Shown here piece after piece: positions 16,497-26,021 of a stretch of DNA of 64,000 nucleotides. The stretch is from Anaerolineales bacterium (GTDB lineage: Bacteria; Chloroflexota; Anaerolineae; Anaerolineales; Villigracilaceae), in the NCBI GenBank assembly GCA_023382595.1, contig JAHDWB010000001.1, positions 992,001 through 1,056,000 on the forward strand. The letters are read 5' to 3'. The notes beneath the pieces were generated by a model, which was not told the DNA's origin, made no database searches, and saw nothing but the letters and a program-made list of their open reading frames with translations. The stretch's first letter is position 1. Each line of letters begins with the position of its first letter. The position numbers and the translations under genes were made by a program.

Positions 16497-19400
16497 CTAC
16501 AATTTTGTATCTTGGTCGTCCACGATTTCTTGCAGCAGCATCTGTAAAGCTACCCTCAAAACCTGTGGATCCTCAGATTTAGCCTTTTTCAGTTGCTGAC
16601 GAAGGTTATCTGCAATAACACGGCTTTGTCTTCGCTGTTCATGAGACAAACTAGCTTCTGGAGCATAGCCCTTTAGCGCTGTTCGGAACATCTTAGCGAA
16701 AACAGGCACTTTCTCAGCAAAAGTGTCTGTGTCTATGTCTGTCCAGTTTTTATACGGGCGATTAGCGATGTAAGCAAGTGTGCTTTCAAGAGCGGCGCGT
16801 CCATCCTGAGATTCAACCGCACGCTTAAGAAGTGGCAATAAATTGGAGTTTGTTACATGAGGAGCAAGTTCGCCCGCCAAAGTGCGGAACAGATTCCAAT
16901 TGTCTTCGCCGGCACCCAATCCACAAGCCTCCAACCACTTATCTCTGCCCCACTCCAAAAGTCTTGGGGTTTCGTTCGATAATTCAGTTAGTGCATTGTT
17001 CAAACGCTTAAAGAATTGATCCACCTTATCTTTATCTAACCGCTTGTCTTCAAAAGGCTCTAACTCAAGCGCTAAGGGCAAATCTGAAAACAGTAATTTT
17101 TCAGGTGACTTGGCTTGATCTACAGCATTACGAATACCCTGCGCGTACTTGGAAATTCGATTTGTTTTCCACGTATGTTCAGGTAAGGATTTCAGACCAC
17201 GGATCAAGGTCCGGACAACAGGCATAACCGCTGCGTCGGTCTGGTAGCCACGTGCAAATCGCTCAATGATCGCCTGACGCGTTCCTGCGATCCTGCATCC
17301 TGCTACGTCAAAGAGTTCAGGTCTGCGCAAAAGAACTTCCCAATCGGCAATAGATGGTTCAGGAAGTAACGATCCTTCACGATACAACGTAGTTTCATCC
17401 TGATGAATGATCACAAAAAGGCAGAGCAAAATCGGGAGGACACCGTCTGTTACTCCATATGGAGGTGCGGTTAAAAGCTTGAACAACTCTGCAACACTAC
17501 GCGGCTCAAAGGTGTCACTAAATACAAAACTTGAGATTTCATGCCAGGCAGGCGCAAGCGTTAATACGTCGTTGTTCTTTGGAGAGACGAATTCCCAATG
17601 TCCTTTTTTAACCTCTTTATGTAGCCCACTTGCCTTCATGAGGCTCTCGTAAATACTTCGTTCCGGAGGAAAACCCTCAATTCCTAGATTTAATTCAGCA
17701 GAATGAGTCAACATCTTTTCAATGAGGTTGCGCCTTGCAGCTGCTCCCTGACTGGAGAGTACGCGCCGATTGATGATTTCATTCCAAATGACGGGGCTTT
17801 GATCATAAAGAGCATCACAGACTTTTGAAAGCAAATGTGAAAGCCCTTCATTCTTCTTAACTGGAAGACTTTTCCCTTTGTACAACCATTTACATAAAGT
17901 TGCGTCGGTCAGTCTGTGGGAGCTTAGGGCGTTTTCAATTTCGTTTTGAATCAGCGTTTCAACCGCACTAAAACGGGTGCGCAACTCTCGACGCGCAACC
18001 GGATCGCCATGCAATTCACCGGTATTGTCTTGAACCCAGTGTAATGCACGTATCTCAGACAGTAGTTCGGTGAGTCGTCCCGATTTTTCCAAGACTCCTA
18101 CCACTAAATTAGCACGGCTTGCAATTTCGGCAGAACTAGCCCATTGGGCGAATTGCTCAGCCTCTGCAAAATTAGCGGATAAGCATACAACCACGATCCC
18201 GCTTGCTCCTGCCGCTGGCGATAAATTTAATTGCTTGTACGTAAGTGCATCTACATAACGAACTTCAAAATACCGGGTGATACCAAAAGTGTAACTATGA
18301 CGGCGTGCGACTATAGGTCGTGGCGGTAGGTATTTTTGCACTGCTTCAGCAATACTAAAAGTTCCGCCTAATTGCTGACGAGCCTCTTGTAAACGTTCTT
18401 CAATATCTACATCACTTCCCTGCCATATTGAATACGTTTTGTTGAAGCGACGATAAACAATCAGAGAGCGGGATTGCAAGCTCTTAAGTGCTTTCTGAAT
18501 TTCACCTTTGGTCACGTCCTGAGATTGCAAAGCATCCAAGATGCTATCTTCGCTTGCGTAAAGGTGGCTTACTTCGGCGAGCCAGTTTAATAAACCGATG
18601 GTTTTCAAGACATTGGTTTCAATCTGGGTAAGTTCAGGATTAATTGTGTTACTCAACCTGTCCATTGTCTCGGTTATTGCGCGCGCTCTGCCTGTTGCAT
18701 ATAACCTTCCCTGAAAATTTGCAGAGAGATAATCAAATAAGTCGGGTAAACGGACAAAAGATGATATTGAGTTTTGTGAAATGAAATCCTGAAAACCAGC
18801 AGGTTCATGCGAAGCCAGGTATGCAAAGATAGAACGCTCGTTTTGTGCTAAACGCTTAAACAAATAAGGTAATGCGACTAGGGAGGTTGGATGGAATGGA
18901 AATGAGTGAAGCGAAAGGCTGGTAAATTCCTCGGCTTTCAACATAGGAGGACACCAGCCATTACCGGCTATGTTTCCCGCAATTTCCTTCAAGGTAGATA
19001 GAGTCCCCTTAATACTTTTTTCGTCCAAATATTCGATTGCTTTTGCCAGCAATCTCAATTGTTGGGTGGGAGGCTGCTGAAAAGCAATATCCTCAAATCT
19101 GCCTTGAACTTTAGCCCATTCTCGCTGAGTTTTGCTATCTAAATGTACGGCATACCGCTCAAATGCTTGGTGTAAAATACCAATGAATACAAATGGTACT
19201 TCTCCACTACGGTTTGCAAATTCGGCTAGTTCTTGCAACAAATAAATATCTGTTACTTCAGGATGGGAAGCAGCATATTCCAAAGGCTTTCCCATTTCAT
19301 CGAAGACCATTAACGCGCCTAGATAGCCCTGTTCGCGCAAAACTTCAGTCAATTTCTTGAGCCATTGAGTAATAACACGGCTTTCAATCGAAGCATTCCA

Positions 19401-19892
19401 ATGATTTAACTCACGCAATAAATGCTTGATGTTCGTATTACTATGAAATTTAGCAAGGGATTGGCGTAAGCCATGCTTAATACAATCCTGCAGAGATGCC
19501 CGAAACCCTGTGACTGGAATAGGTAGTAACCCTAGCGTGCTCCCGTGATTTAATACGTGCTTGACTTGATTCGCCAAAATCTCATCTACGGATTTCAATT
19601 GTTTAAGAACATTTTTATGGCTAGGTTGCGCTGTTCCCATAAGGTTCATAAGGAACAAACCATAATAAGATTTTCCAGATCCATATGGACCAGTCAACGT
19701 CCATGATCTTGCAGGAGAATTCCCTTCAAAACGAACCAGCATCCTTTCCAAACTTGACCGGGATTGACCCGTGAATACATATTCATTCAGAAGAGAATTG
19801 TTTTGAAGATCTGCTTCCACATTAATGGAACGAACCCCACTTTGGCGAATGCGAATGACCTTCGTTAAAGTATCTTGATTATTTTTGCTCAT
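16497..19892 (-). CDS. Second large P-loop ATPase of the operon
   Basis: An 1131-aa protein. Walker A is TGPYGSGKSYY (about 67-77) and Walker B is LMVFDEMGKP (about 194-203), with a sensor-like FVFIGILHQ about 40 residues on. Later segments include winged-helix-like stretches (QKALKSLQSRSLIVYRRF). It resembles BrxC/PglY/DUF499-type ATPases in general build but differs from the BrxC-like protein in the same operon. Its start overlaps the stop of the upstream DUF4007 gene by 14 bp, pairing the two. The DUF4007 + ATPase pair mirrors the DUF4007-like + 152-aa + BrxC arrangement downstream of the PAPS reductase. It may be a second sensor or effector module. Confidence 0.75.
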   Translation of the reverse strand: MSKNNQDTLTKVIRIRQSGVRSINVEADLQNNSLLNEYVFTGQSRSSLERMLVRFEGNSPARSWTLTGPYGSGKSYYGLFLMNLMGTAQPSHKNVLKQLKSVDEILANQVKHVLNHGSTLGLLPIPVTGFRASLQDCIKHGLRQSLAKFHSNTNIKHLLRELNHWNASIESRVITQWLKKLTEVLREQGYLGALMVFDEMGKPLEYAASHPEVTDIYLLQELAEFANRSGEVPFVFIGILHQAFERYAVHLDSKTQREWAKVQGRFEDIAFQQPPTQQLRLLAKAIEYLDEKSIKGTLSTLKEIAGNIAGNGWCPPMLKAEEFTSLSLHSFPFHPTSLVALPYLFKRLAQNERSIFAYLASHEPAGFQDFISQNSISSFVRLPDLFDYLSANFQGRLYATGRARAITETMDRLSNTINPELTQIETNVLKTIGLLNWLAEVSHLYASEDSILDALQSQDVTKGEIQKALKSLQSRSLIVYRRFNKTYSIWQGSDVDIEERLQEARQQLGGTFSIAEAVQKYLPPRPIVARRHSYTFGITRYFEVRYVDALTYKQLNLSPAAGASGIVVVCLSANFAEAEQFAQWASSAEIASRANLVVGVLEKSGRLTELLSEIRALHWVQDNTGELHGDPVARRELRTRFSAVETLIQNEIENALSSHRLTDATLCKWLYKGKSLPVKKNEGLSHLLSKVCDALYDQSPVIWNEIINRRVLSSQGAAARRNLIEKMLTHSAELNLGIEGFPPERSIYESLMKASGLHKEVKKGHWEFVSPKNNDVLTLAPAWHEISSFVFSDTFEPRSVAELFKLLTAPPYGVTDGVLPILLCLFVIIHQDETTLYREGSLLPEPSIADWEVLLRRPELFDVAGCRIAGTRQAIIERFARGYQTDAAVMPVVRTLIRGLKSLPEHTWKTNRISKYAQGIRNAVDQAKSPEKLLFSDLPLALELEPFEDKRLDKDKVDQFFKRLNNALTELSNETPRLLEWGRDKWLEACGLGAGEDNWNLFRTLAGELAPHVTNSNLLPLLKRAVESQDGRAALESTLAYIANRPYKNWTDIDTDTFAEKVPVFAKMFRTALKGYAPEASLSHEQRRQSRVIADNLRQQLKKAKSEDPQVLRVALQMLLQEIVDDQDTKL

Positions 19893-20814
19893 AGTGTCCC
19901 CTTAGCATTTCCAGTGCATAAGCATCAAAATCATCTGCCACAGAACTTTGAAGATAGACTTGCCTTAATCCGGCTGTTTCTTGCAGAGTAATCTTCCCAT
20001 TTGTTATTTTATGCATTTGTTCTAAATATTCAACAACACTATTTTCGTCAAGTTTAAATACCTGTCCTGGGCTTCCATGACGATATACACATTCGTCAAC
20101 AGACACAGTTCTTCTCGAAGTAATAACCGAGGGCAAATACTTTAACAAAGCGTAACCAAATACTCCTACAGGTAAAGAAGGCTTGGGTCCGATATTAAAG
20201 CGATATACATTGTCGTCTACTACAAAGCGGAGGATGTCAAGTTCTGCTAAAGGGCAATCTAGGCTTTCTTCTGAAATGGAGCCTGGTTTATTGCGAACAG
20301 AAGGAATATAAGTTCGTAAACAGCAGTCAACCTCTCGTTCGATACTTCCATCTGTGGTTTTGATGCTGGCTTGATCAATATGTTTTTTTAAGAAAAATTG
20401 AATCTGTTTTTTGTCAAACTCAGCTTCAAGGTATGAAGAAAAAATCAAATTCCAAATGTATCCTCGAACGAGGTTGTTAGTAAGTTGCCAATGCAAAAGC
20501 CATAAAGACCCAATATCCTCAAAGTATGGATCCCAACTGCTCTTTGTTCCGATAAGTTTCCTTGCCAGTTCGGTAGCTTTTAGTGGTTTTGCAAGAGAAA
20601 TTCCTTTGGTCTCTTCAGCCATTCCAGTTGCCAAACACCAATGGCGAATGGAACGAACCATATTCTTGCCAACTCCAAGAGTTGCCAAGGATTCTTCGTC
20701 AGTGAAAACCAGTGGGTTATCTTTGATAGCATCTATTCCCTTTTTTAACCACCCATACCGAAAAACAAACTTTTCATGCCCCCCAAACATGGGTTTGATA
20801 TCGCTTGTTCCCAC
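19879..20814 (-). CDS. DUF4007 protein, first gene of the defence operon
   Basis: About 311 aa from GTG 20814, preferred because AAGGAG sits 6 nt upstream. An in-frame ATG at 20835 gives 318 aa without a good ribosome site. The N-terminus FGGHEKFVFRYGWLKKGIDA is the DUF4007 signature. The central WLLHWQLTNNL and C-terminal FGYALLKYL are shared with the paralogue at 14714-15571. The family is associated with sulfur-type DNA modification loci by genomic context (from memory). As first gene of a tight nine-gene operon it is probably obligatory for the system. Its molecular role is unknown. Confidence 0.78.
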   Translation of the reverse strand: MGTSDIKPMFGGHEKFVFRYGWLKKGIDAIKDNPLVFTDEESLATLGVGKNMVRSIRHWCLATGMAEETKGISLAKPLKATELARKLIGTKSSWDPYFEDIGSLWLLHWQLTNNLVRGYIWNLIFSSYLEAEFDKKQIQFFLKKHIDQASIKTTDGSIEREVDCCLRTYIPSVRNKPGSISEESLDCPLAELDILRFVVDDNVYRFNIGPKPSLPVGVFGYALLKYLPSVITSRRTVSVDECVYRHGSPGQVFKLDENSVVEYLEQMHKITNGKITLQETAGLRQVYLQSSVADDFDAYALEMLRGHYEQK

Positions 20815-20835
20815 AATTTTCTCCTTGAAAATCAT

Positions 20836-21323
20836 TTATAGAACAAGTTTACCATTAATACATTTTTGTCTTCCGAATGTGGCATACCGGTCTAGTGGGT
20901 CGTTTAATGTCCCTACGTATACCCCAATGGGACTGCCGCTGTCTGGTGGGCAGGTGTTCCCGGAAATATGCCGCTTGCCGGTAATCCGGCACGATCTAAT
21001 TATTTACCCCGCATTTTATTGGTTTAAGGGTTAGTGTAATATTTGTCATCACAAGCATTAAGCTAAATAAGCTTACTCTCTGCTGAGAACGACTTTCTTT
21101 AGTCTGGTAATCTTATTCCATCAATTGGCTTTTGAGTAACATAGTTCGCCACAGAACTACTGTTTTGTTTTTTTTGTCTGTTTGTTCGCTTTTACTCGTT
21201 CTGAAATCAGATGGCTTTGTTTTTTGTGAGCAAAGAGAAATATAAAGAAAAGAATCCCCATGAATAGATATTCATCCCAGATTGCAACAAAGTGAATGCT
21301 TGCTTCGATAAGCTTATACAACT
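20836..21323. other. Promoter region of the defence operon, no gene seen
   Basis: No coding frame is convincing. The stretch must hold the minus-strand promoter for the nine-gene operon, but I could not assign clear -35/-10 boxes. A perfect 16-bp palindrome, ATGAATA-GA-TATTCAT, lies at 21260-21275, between the winged-helix regulator and the operon. It is a candidate regulator site. Confidence 0.4.
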
Positions 21324-21548
<225 letters not shown>

Positions 21549-22029
21549 TCAGCCTTGGTATTTATGAGAATTTTTGAAACGGGATACCCCTATTTTCTCT
21601 CAACTGCATATCAACTGCCCGCTTATTGTGCTATGAAGAAGCGCAAACCGCCCACGCGATTTGCGCAGGCGGACTCATTGCATTTCTGCCTTGTATGGTA
21701 TGGGCTAATCGCGTGATAGGTCCCACCATATGTGAGAGAACTCAGCGCAGGCGTTTAACTTTAAAAATATCATAGACGAGGGGTGGAGAATTGTCAATTA
21801 CAATCACCTTACAGTGTAAACTGCCCCTGTCAAGCATTTCCTCATCTTACTCAATACGGTTTTTACTCCCAGTTGAGTAAGCTTCCTTCGGCAGAAAAAG
21901 GGATGCCCAGCTATGTCTGATGCAGTTCAGACAAAAAAGGACGCACTTCAGCCCTACCAACCATCTATGTGGGATTCCTGCAAGGGGTTGAAATGGTCTT
22001 GACGATGGATACAAAGCGGGATGCTTGAG
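21549..22029. other. Intergenic region, no gene seen
   Basis: No supported gene. A 9-bp inverted repeat, CTTACTCAA (21846-21854) / TTGAGTAAG (21873-21881), with an 18-nt loop may be a weak terminator or binding site. Confidence 0.4.
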
Positions 22030-22470
22030 TTAAGTTGCCGTTAAAAGTAGAAGGACAACGATCGTATACAGTACGCCAAAGTATATTAAAAGCCAGGAGG
22101 CGGAAAACGCCGAGTGAAATTTGGAGTACATGAAACTTTTCGCCTCAGTTTGCAGGGAGAAACTGACCTGCTTTTTTTCCTCCATGTCACGCAACCGCTT
22201 GCGCAGGAAATTGGAGTACCGGTTGAACTGCGCGAACAGAGAATAACCGAACCAGTATACGAACAAGCCGATGATCCGCTGCAGGTCGGGCATATTGATG
22301 TTCCACAGGGATGTCAGATCATCCCTGGAGTCGAAAGATAATCCCAGAATGGCGAAGCTGATGCTGAGGAAAAAAGTGGTCACCGTCCAGCGGGTACGGC
22401 TGTGTTCCTGTTCGATCTTCCAGATCTGGAGATAGGTGTCATCCATCGGCAGTGGTTTTTTGGGCGGCAT
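22030..22470 (-). CDS. Small membrane protein, unknown function
   Basis: A 146-aa protein with three hydrophobic segments: WTVTTFFLSISFAILGLSF, IIGLFVYWFGYSLFAQF and SWLLIYFGVLYTIVVLLLL. A charged, basic cytoplasmic stretch (RYSNFLRKRLRDMEEKK) lies between segments two and three. It is followed upstream by a NERD-domain gene on the same strand, 28 bp away. I do not recognise the family. Confidence 0.6.
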   Translation of the reverse strand: MPPKKPLPMDDTYLQIWKIEQEHSRTRWTVTTFFLSISFAILGLSFDSRDDLTSLWNINMPDLQRIIGLFVYWFGYSLFAQFNRYSNFLRKRLRDMEEKKQVSFSLQTEAKSFMYSKFHSAFSASWLLIYFGVLYTIVVLLLLTAT

Positions 22471-22498
22471 GGGTTGTTTCCTTTCAAAGGCGATCGGG

Positions 22499-23152
22499 TC
22501 AATGGTCCCTGTATTTGCGGTTCAGGTAGGCTTTGTGTTCGACATCCGTTTGCCTGGATATCTCGTAGCGGGTGCACTCCAGCCGGCCAACTATGAATTG
22601 CAGCCTGTTCAGGGTGATCACGTCCTCATCAAAACGACGGAGATATTCTGTCAGTTTGTGGAGGTACACAACGCCCTTCGGGACCGCCGTCTTGAAAGCG
22701 GCGTCACCGGTAAACACCACAAGGGAATGGATCTGTTCCCTGGGAAGAAAATCCAGCAGTCCGCGGACGGCTTTCACATGGCGGTAGTTCTGGTGCAGCG
22801 GATTCGGGGTCTTATTGCGGAAGTTGTAGATGACCTGGGTCCAGTATTGTGATTTCTCACCGGCAAAGATCCAGCCTGAAAAGTGTTTGGTTTCGATCAC
22901 GAACACACCCTTTATGGAGACCAGGATGTGGTCGATCTGGGTGGTACCGTCCTCATATGGCAGGGTGATATTGTTCAGCAGGTGGTATTCAGGCGCTTTG
23001 AAAGAGGTGGTGAGGACCTGGCGGACCCGCGCCTCGCCTGTGTTCTCCGCAGAATGCATCCCCCATTTTCCCACTGCATAGCCAAGGAAGAAGATAACCG
23101 CCAGGGCGACCAGGAGGGCAGGCGGAAGCAGAATGGGGAGGAGCGATTCCAT
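22499..23152 (-). CDS. Membrane-anchored NERD-domain protein
   Basis: A 217-aa protein with an N-terminal membrane segment (LLPILLPPALLVALAVIFFLG) followed by a nuclease-related domain: GEARVRQVL, then NITLPYEDGTTQIDHILVS, GVFVIETKHFSGWI and NPLHQNYRHVKAV. In NERD domains the QIDH and E-x-K elements match a PD-(D/E)xK-like nuclease core. The role is unproven; NERD proteins are often found in defence or DNA-processing settings. It is one of a run of short minus-strand genes with the membrane proteins on either side. Confidence 0.8.
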   Translation of the reverse strand: MESLLPILLPPALLVALAVIFFLGYAVGKWGMHSAENTGEARVRQVLTTSFKAPEYHLLNNITLPYEDGTTQIDHILVSIKGVFVIETKHFSGWIFAGEKSQYWTQVIYNFRNKTPNPLHQNYRHVKAVRGLLDFLPREQIHSLVVFTGDAAFKTAVPKGVVYLHKLTEYLRRFDEDVITLNRLQFIVGRLECTRYEISRQTDVEHKAYLNRKYRDH

Positions 23153-23161
23153 CAGGTGTTG

Positions 23162-23512
23162 CTATGCCCGTCTTCTTCTGCCTGTTCCAGCGGAACGCAA
23201 GATGCGCCGTATGCTCCATCTGCCGATCAACATCAGGAGGGAAATGCCGAGCAGCGCGCTGACCATCAAAGACTCCATCGGGAATACGAATCCGATCCGG
23301 TCAGGCATGGAACCGCTGACGAATAACGCGATTTGGAACGCACCGCCCATGCAAAGTCCGACAATACTCCAGTCTGCGATCTTCCCATATCGTCTTAACG
23401 GCGCATTGGAGAATGCGCCGAATAGCAGGATGGCGCTGCCAACGACACTCAGGATCGCCAGTAGGTCGTTGATAAACATGCCGATCATGGCAAAGACTTC
23501 GATGAATTCCAT
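23162..23512 (-). CDS. Small membrane protein, unknown function
   Basis: A 116-aa protein with three to four hydrophobic segments (IGMFINDLLAILSVVGSAILLFG; WSIVGLCMGGAFQIALFVSG; SLMVSALLGISLLMLIG) and a basic C-terminus (RRILRSAGTGRRRRA). It lies 9 bp upstream of the NERD gene and is probably co-transcribed. No family is recognised. Confidence 0.55.
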   Translation of the reverse strand: MEFIEVFAMIGMFINDLLAILSVVGSAILLFGAFSNAPLRRYGKIADWSIVGLCMGGAFQIALFVSGSMPDRIGFVFPMESLMVSALLGISLLMLIGRWSIRRILRSAGTGRRRRA

Positions 23513-23536
23513 TGATTTCTCCCTGAATTTGATTTC

Positions 23537-23758
23537 TTAGAGTTCGGTGTTACTCAGCAATTCTTTCAATGCCAGAAGTTCTTCCTTCGACATGGTGACG
23601 CCTTTGCCCATCTTGCTATGGTCCGCGGACCAATCGCGCAGATCATACTTGGGTTCGCGGTCATTCCATGAGATGAGGTTGAGTTCCTTGCTCCAACCCG
23701 AAGCGGATGTGGAGAGGACGCCAATGGTTTGGACAATTTCGTATTTGATGTCGGACAT
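23537..23758 (-). CDS. YdbC-like PC4-fold ssDNA-binding protein
   Basis: A 73-aa protein matching the YdbC/PC4 family: MSDIKYEIVQTIGVLSTSASGW, then KELNLISWNDREPKYDLRDW and MGKGVTMSKEELLALKELL. Members bind single-stranded DNA through a PC4-like beta sheet and are thought to act in transcription, replication or repair. It is full length for the family. It is the first of the short minus-strand cluster 22030-23758. Confidence 0.88.
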   Translation of the reverse strand: MSDIKYEIVQTIGVLSTSASGWSKELNLISWNDREPKYDLRDWSADHSKMGKGVTMSKEELLALKELLSNTEL

Positions 23759-23906
23759 TTGAATTCTCCCGTGGTGATTATTTTTTGACTCTGTAAGAAC
23801 CGCACTTATTTTATGATATGTACGTTCTGTTCGAATGGCAATGCGACAAGCCGTACAAGTTTATTTCCATATAGACGTGAGCGGCAGATTTTTTGTACAA
23901 GATAAC

Positions 23907-24692
23907 CTAATTGAACGATTTGGCAAACCTCTCCACCACATCGAGCAGTTCGGGTTTCAACCGCGTCCGCACCTCGGCAACTATCTTTTCCGGCACGCCG
24001 CCGTACCATGCCTCGGCGATCGAGCCGGCAATCGCCGCCATCGTGTCGGCATCCCCGCCCAGCAGGACGGCATTGCGGACCGCGCTTTCGTAATCGGCGG
24101 ATTCCAAAAACGCGATGATCGACTCGGGCACCGAACCCGGCGAGGTGGAATCCCAGCGGTACGTGGGTCGGATCTCGTCCAAAGTGCGCCTCAAGTCATA
24201 ACCGAACCTGGTTTCGATTTCCTGTCGAATGTCCTCCTTCCGGGCGCCGGTTCGCGCCAGGAAGATCGCCAGCGCAATGGACTGCGCGCCTTTGATGCCT
24301 TCGGGATGGTTGTGGGTCACGGCTGCGGAGCGTTCCGCTTCACGCAACACGTCCTCGACCGTGTTGAATGCCCACCCTACGGCGCTGACCCTCATCGCCG
24401 ACCCGTTCCCCAGGCTGTTGTACGGTGTAACGCCGTCTTCCTTGAGCCAGCGTCGAAAATAGCTGCCATAGCCCGCCTTGGGGTAGCGGCGGGCATACTC
24501 GACGATCACCTCACCGTAACCGCGCTGGTTCAGGATCGCATCCGCCACTGCCACGGTCAGGACCGTGTCGTCCGTAAACCTGGAACTCCTGGAGAACAAT
24601 GGAAACTGCGGGTCGGTACAAACCTTCCACTCGTGGCGCGAGCCGATCACATCCCCCGCGATCGCTCCAAAAAGACAGGTGCTGCTTTTCAT
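23907..24692 (-). CDS. ADP-ribosylglycohydrolase (DraG family)
   Basis: A 261-aa protein from ATG 24692. Metal-binding motifs of the ADP-ribosyl-hydrolase family are present: GAIAGDVIGSRHEW, SRFTDDTVLTVA and, near the end, LLGGDADTMAAIAGSIAEAWYG. GNGSAMRVSAVGW is also typical. It should remove ADP-ribose from arginine or another acceptor. With a TIR protein and a nuclease nearby it could be part of NAD-linked defence or immunity, but a housekeeping role is equally possible. The frame extends upstream to 24908, but that part overlaps the next gene and lacks family similarity. Confidence 0.88.
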   Translation of the reverse strand: MKSSTCLFGAIAGDVIGSRHEWKVCTDPQFPLFSRSSRFTDDTVLTVAVADAILNQRGYGEVIVEYARRYPKAGYGSYFRRWLKEDGVTPYNSLGNGSAMRVSAVGWAFNTVEDVLREAERSAAVTHNHPEGIKGAQSIALAIFLARTGARKEDIRQEIETRFGYDLRRTLDEIRPTYRWDSTSPGSVPESIIAFLESADYESAVRNAVLLGGDADTMAAIAGSIAEAWYGGVPEKIVAEVRTRLKPELLDVVERFAKSFN

Positions 24693-24795
24693 TTCATCGC
24701 CCTCAACTTTCGGGTTCCAATTTTTCGGGGCTGATGCCGAAGGCTGCGCACGGCCACACGCTTCCATGTATTGACAAACTCCTGAGGCATGAGGG

Positions 24796-25950
24796 TCATG
24801 GATACCTGCTGATCTCGATGTTTTGAGGGTTGTAGAGCACACCGGGGTCGGATTCGGAATTGTTCCAGATATTGCTGCCAAACCCGCAATTGAAGCCGGG
24901 ACCTGCATCGGGTCCCGCCCAGATACGGAGGGTTTCGCCGGGCTGGATCATGCCGCTGAGCGTGCAGGACTGGCTGCCCTTTTCGGAGACAAGACGCCAG
25001 CCTGCCAGATTGATCGGTGCGTTGGATCTGTTTTGAATGTCGGCATATTCGGCTTCTTTATTCACGAAGACGATGACCAGGGTTTCAGACGGAGCGCCGG
25101 CTTCGAAGGTCGCCTGCGCCATCCACATGCCCATGCCATTGGCGCGAGCCTGGTTATCCGCCAGATCGAACGCGTCCGCGCAGGAGGTGTCGGGAGCGTA
25201 ACGGAAGGATGTGGCGTATCCCTGCCTGACCATTTCGTGATTGATGAAGGTATCGCCCACAAAGACAAAGCGCAGGATGCGCCCGAAGGCGTCGGTCTCG
25301 GAGACGTCGCGGTATAGGATGACGTCCTTGCCGCTGACCAGTTCGATGTTCTTTTGGGTGGATTCCCTGCCGAACGGCTCATTCGTTTCGGGCGTGTCGA
25401 TGCCGATGTAGCGGAGCGGGACCACATTACCGTCGAGCGAGACGCGGATGGTATCGCCATCGGTGACGCTGACGACTTTGGCATATTGCGGTTCCTGCGG
25501 ACGGATGCAGCTTGGAAAGGAGGAGGGGACTGTCTGGGGCTGGACGGCAGTTGAGAGAACGAGGAGAGTCGCCGTCGGCGGGGGGATCTCTGTGGGCGCG
25601 AGCGTGCCGGTCGGCTGAAGAGTCGGCTGCGGGGTCGGGGTTGCGTCCAGTTCAGCCGTCAGGGTGATCCCCGCCCAGGCGGTCTGCATGGCATGCTCCA
25701 TCGAGAGTTTGGCAGGCGGTTCCGCTTGCGCCGCGGACGGAGTATCCGGTGATCCTGGCGGGTAGACAGCCACACAGAAAAAGCATGCAAGGACCAGGGA
25801 AACCACTGCAAAGGGCTTACTATATTTTTTATTGGCCGGGGTGAGCAATTTCTCGAATGGGATCGAGACGAGATGAACCAATCCGCTGAAGAGCGCGATG
25901 GGAACGTCAAAGATGAGACTCAAGCAGCCTTTTTGCTGTCGTTTCGACAA
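24796..25950 (-). CDS. Secreted/anchored thermonuclease with lamin-tail domain
   Basis: A 384-aa protein starting at TTG 25950, with GGGAG 6 nt upstream. An N-terminal membrane segment (FAVVSLVLACFFCVAVYPPG) is followed by a TP-rich linker. Then comes a staphylococcal-nuclease domain (VTDGDTIRVSLDG, LRYIGIDTPET, DAFGRILRFVFV, EMVRQGYA) with the expected Asp/Arg/Glu residues, and last a lamin-tail-like beta domain (EYADIQNRSNAPINLAGWRL). This is an extracellular or surface Ca-dependent nuclease, probably for nutrient DNA or competence-related degradation. Confidence 0.85.
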   Translation of the reverse strand: MSKRQQKGCLSLIFDVPIALFSGLVHLVSIPFEKLLTPANKKYSKPFAVVSLVLACFFCVAVYPPGSPDTPSAAQAEPPAKLSMEHAMQTAWAGITLTAELDATPTPQPTLQPTGTLAPTEIPPPTATLLVLSTAVQPQTVPSSFPSCIRPQEPQYAKVVSVTDGDTIRVSLDGNVVPLRYIGIDTPETNEPFGRESTQKNIELVSGKDVILYRDVSETDAFGRILRFVFVGDTFINHEMVRQGYATSFRYAPDTSCADAFDLADNQARANGMGMWMAQATFEAGAPSETLVIVFVNKEAEYADIQNRSNAPINLAGWRLVSEKGSQSCTLSGMIQPGETLRIWAGPDAGPGFNCGFGSNIWNNSESDPGVLYNPQNIEISRYP

Positions 25951-26021
25951 ATTAATCTCCCTGGATGATGTGTGTCCGGGGATGGCTTCCCCGCTGGACT
26001 TGCCCGTTCTTTGATGATCGT

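Noticed and set aside
24693-24908. 72-residue N-terminal extension of the ADP-ribosylglycohydrolase
   Set aside because: It overlaps the nuclease gene and has no similarity to the family, whose motif begins at MKSSTCLFGAIAGD.
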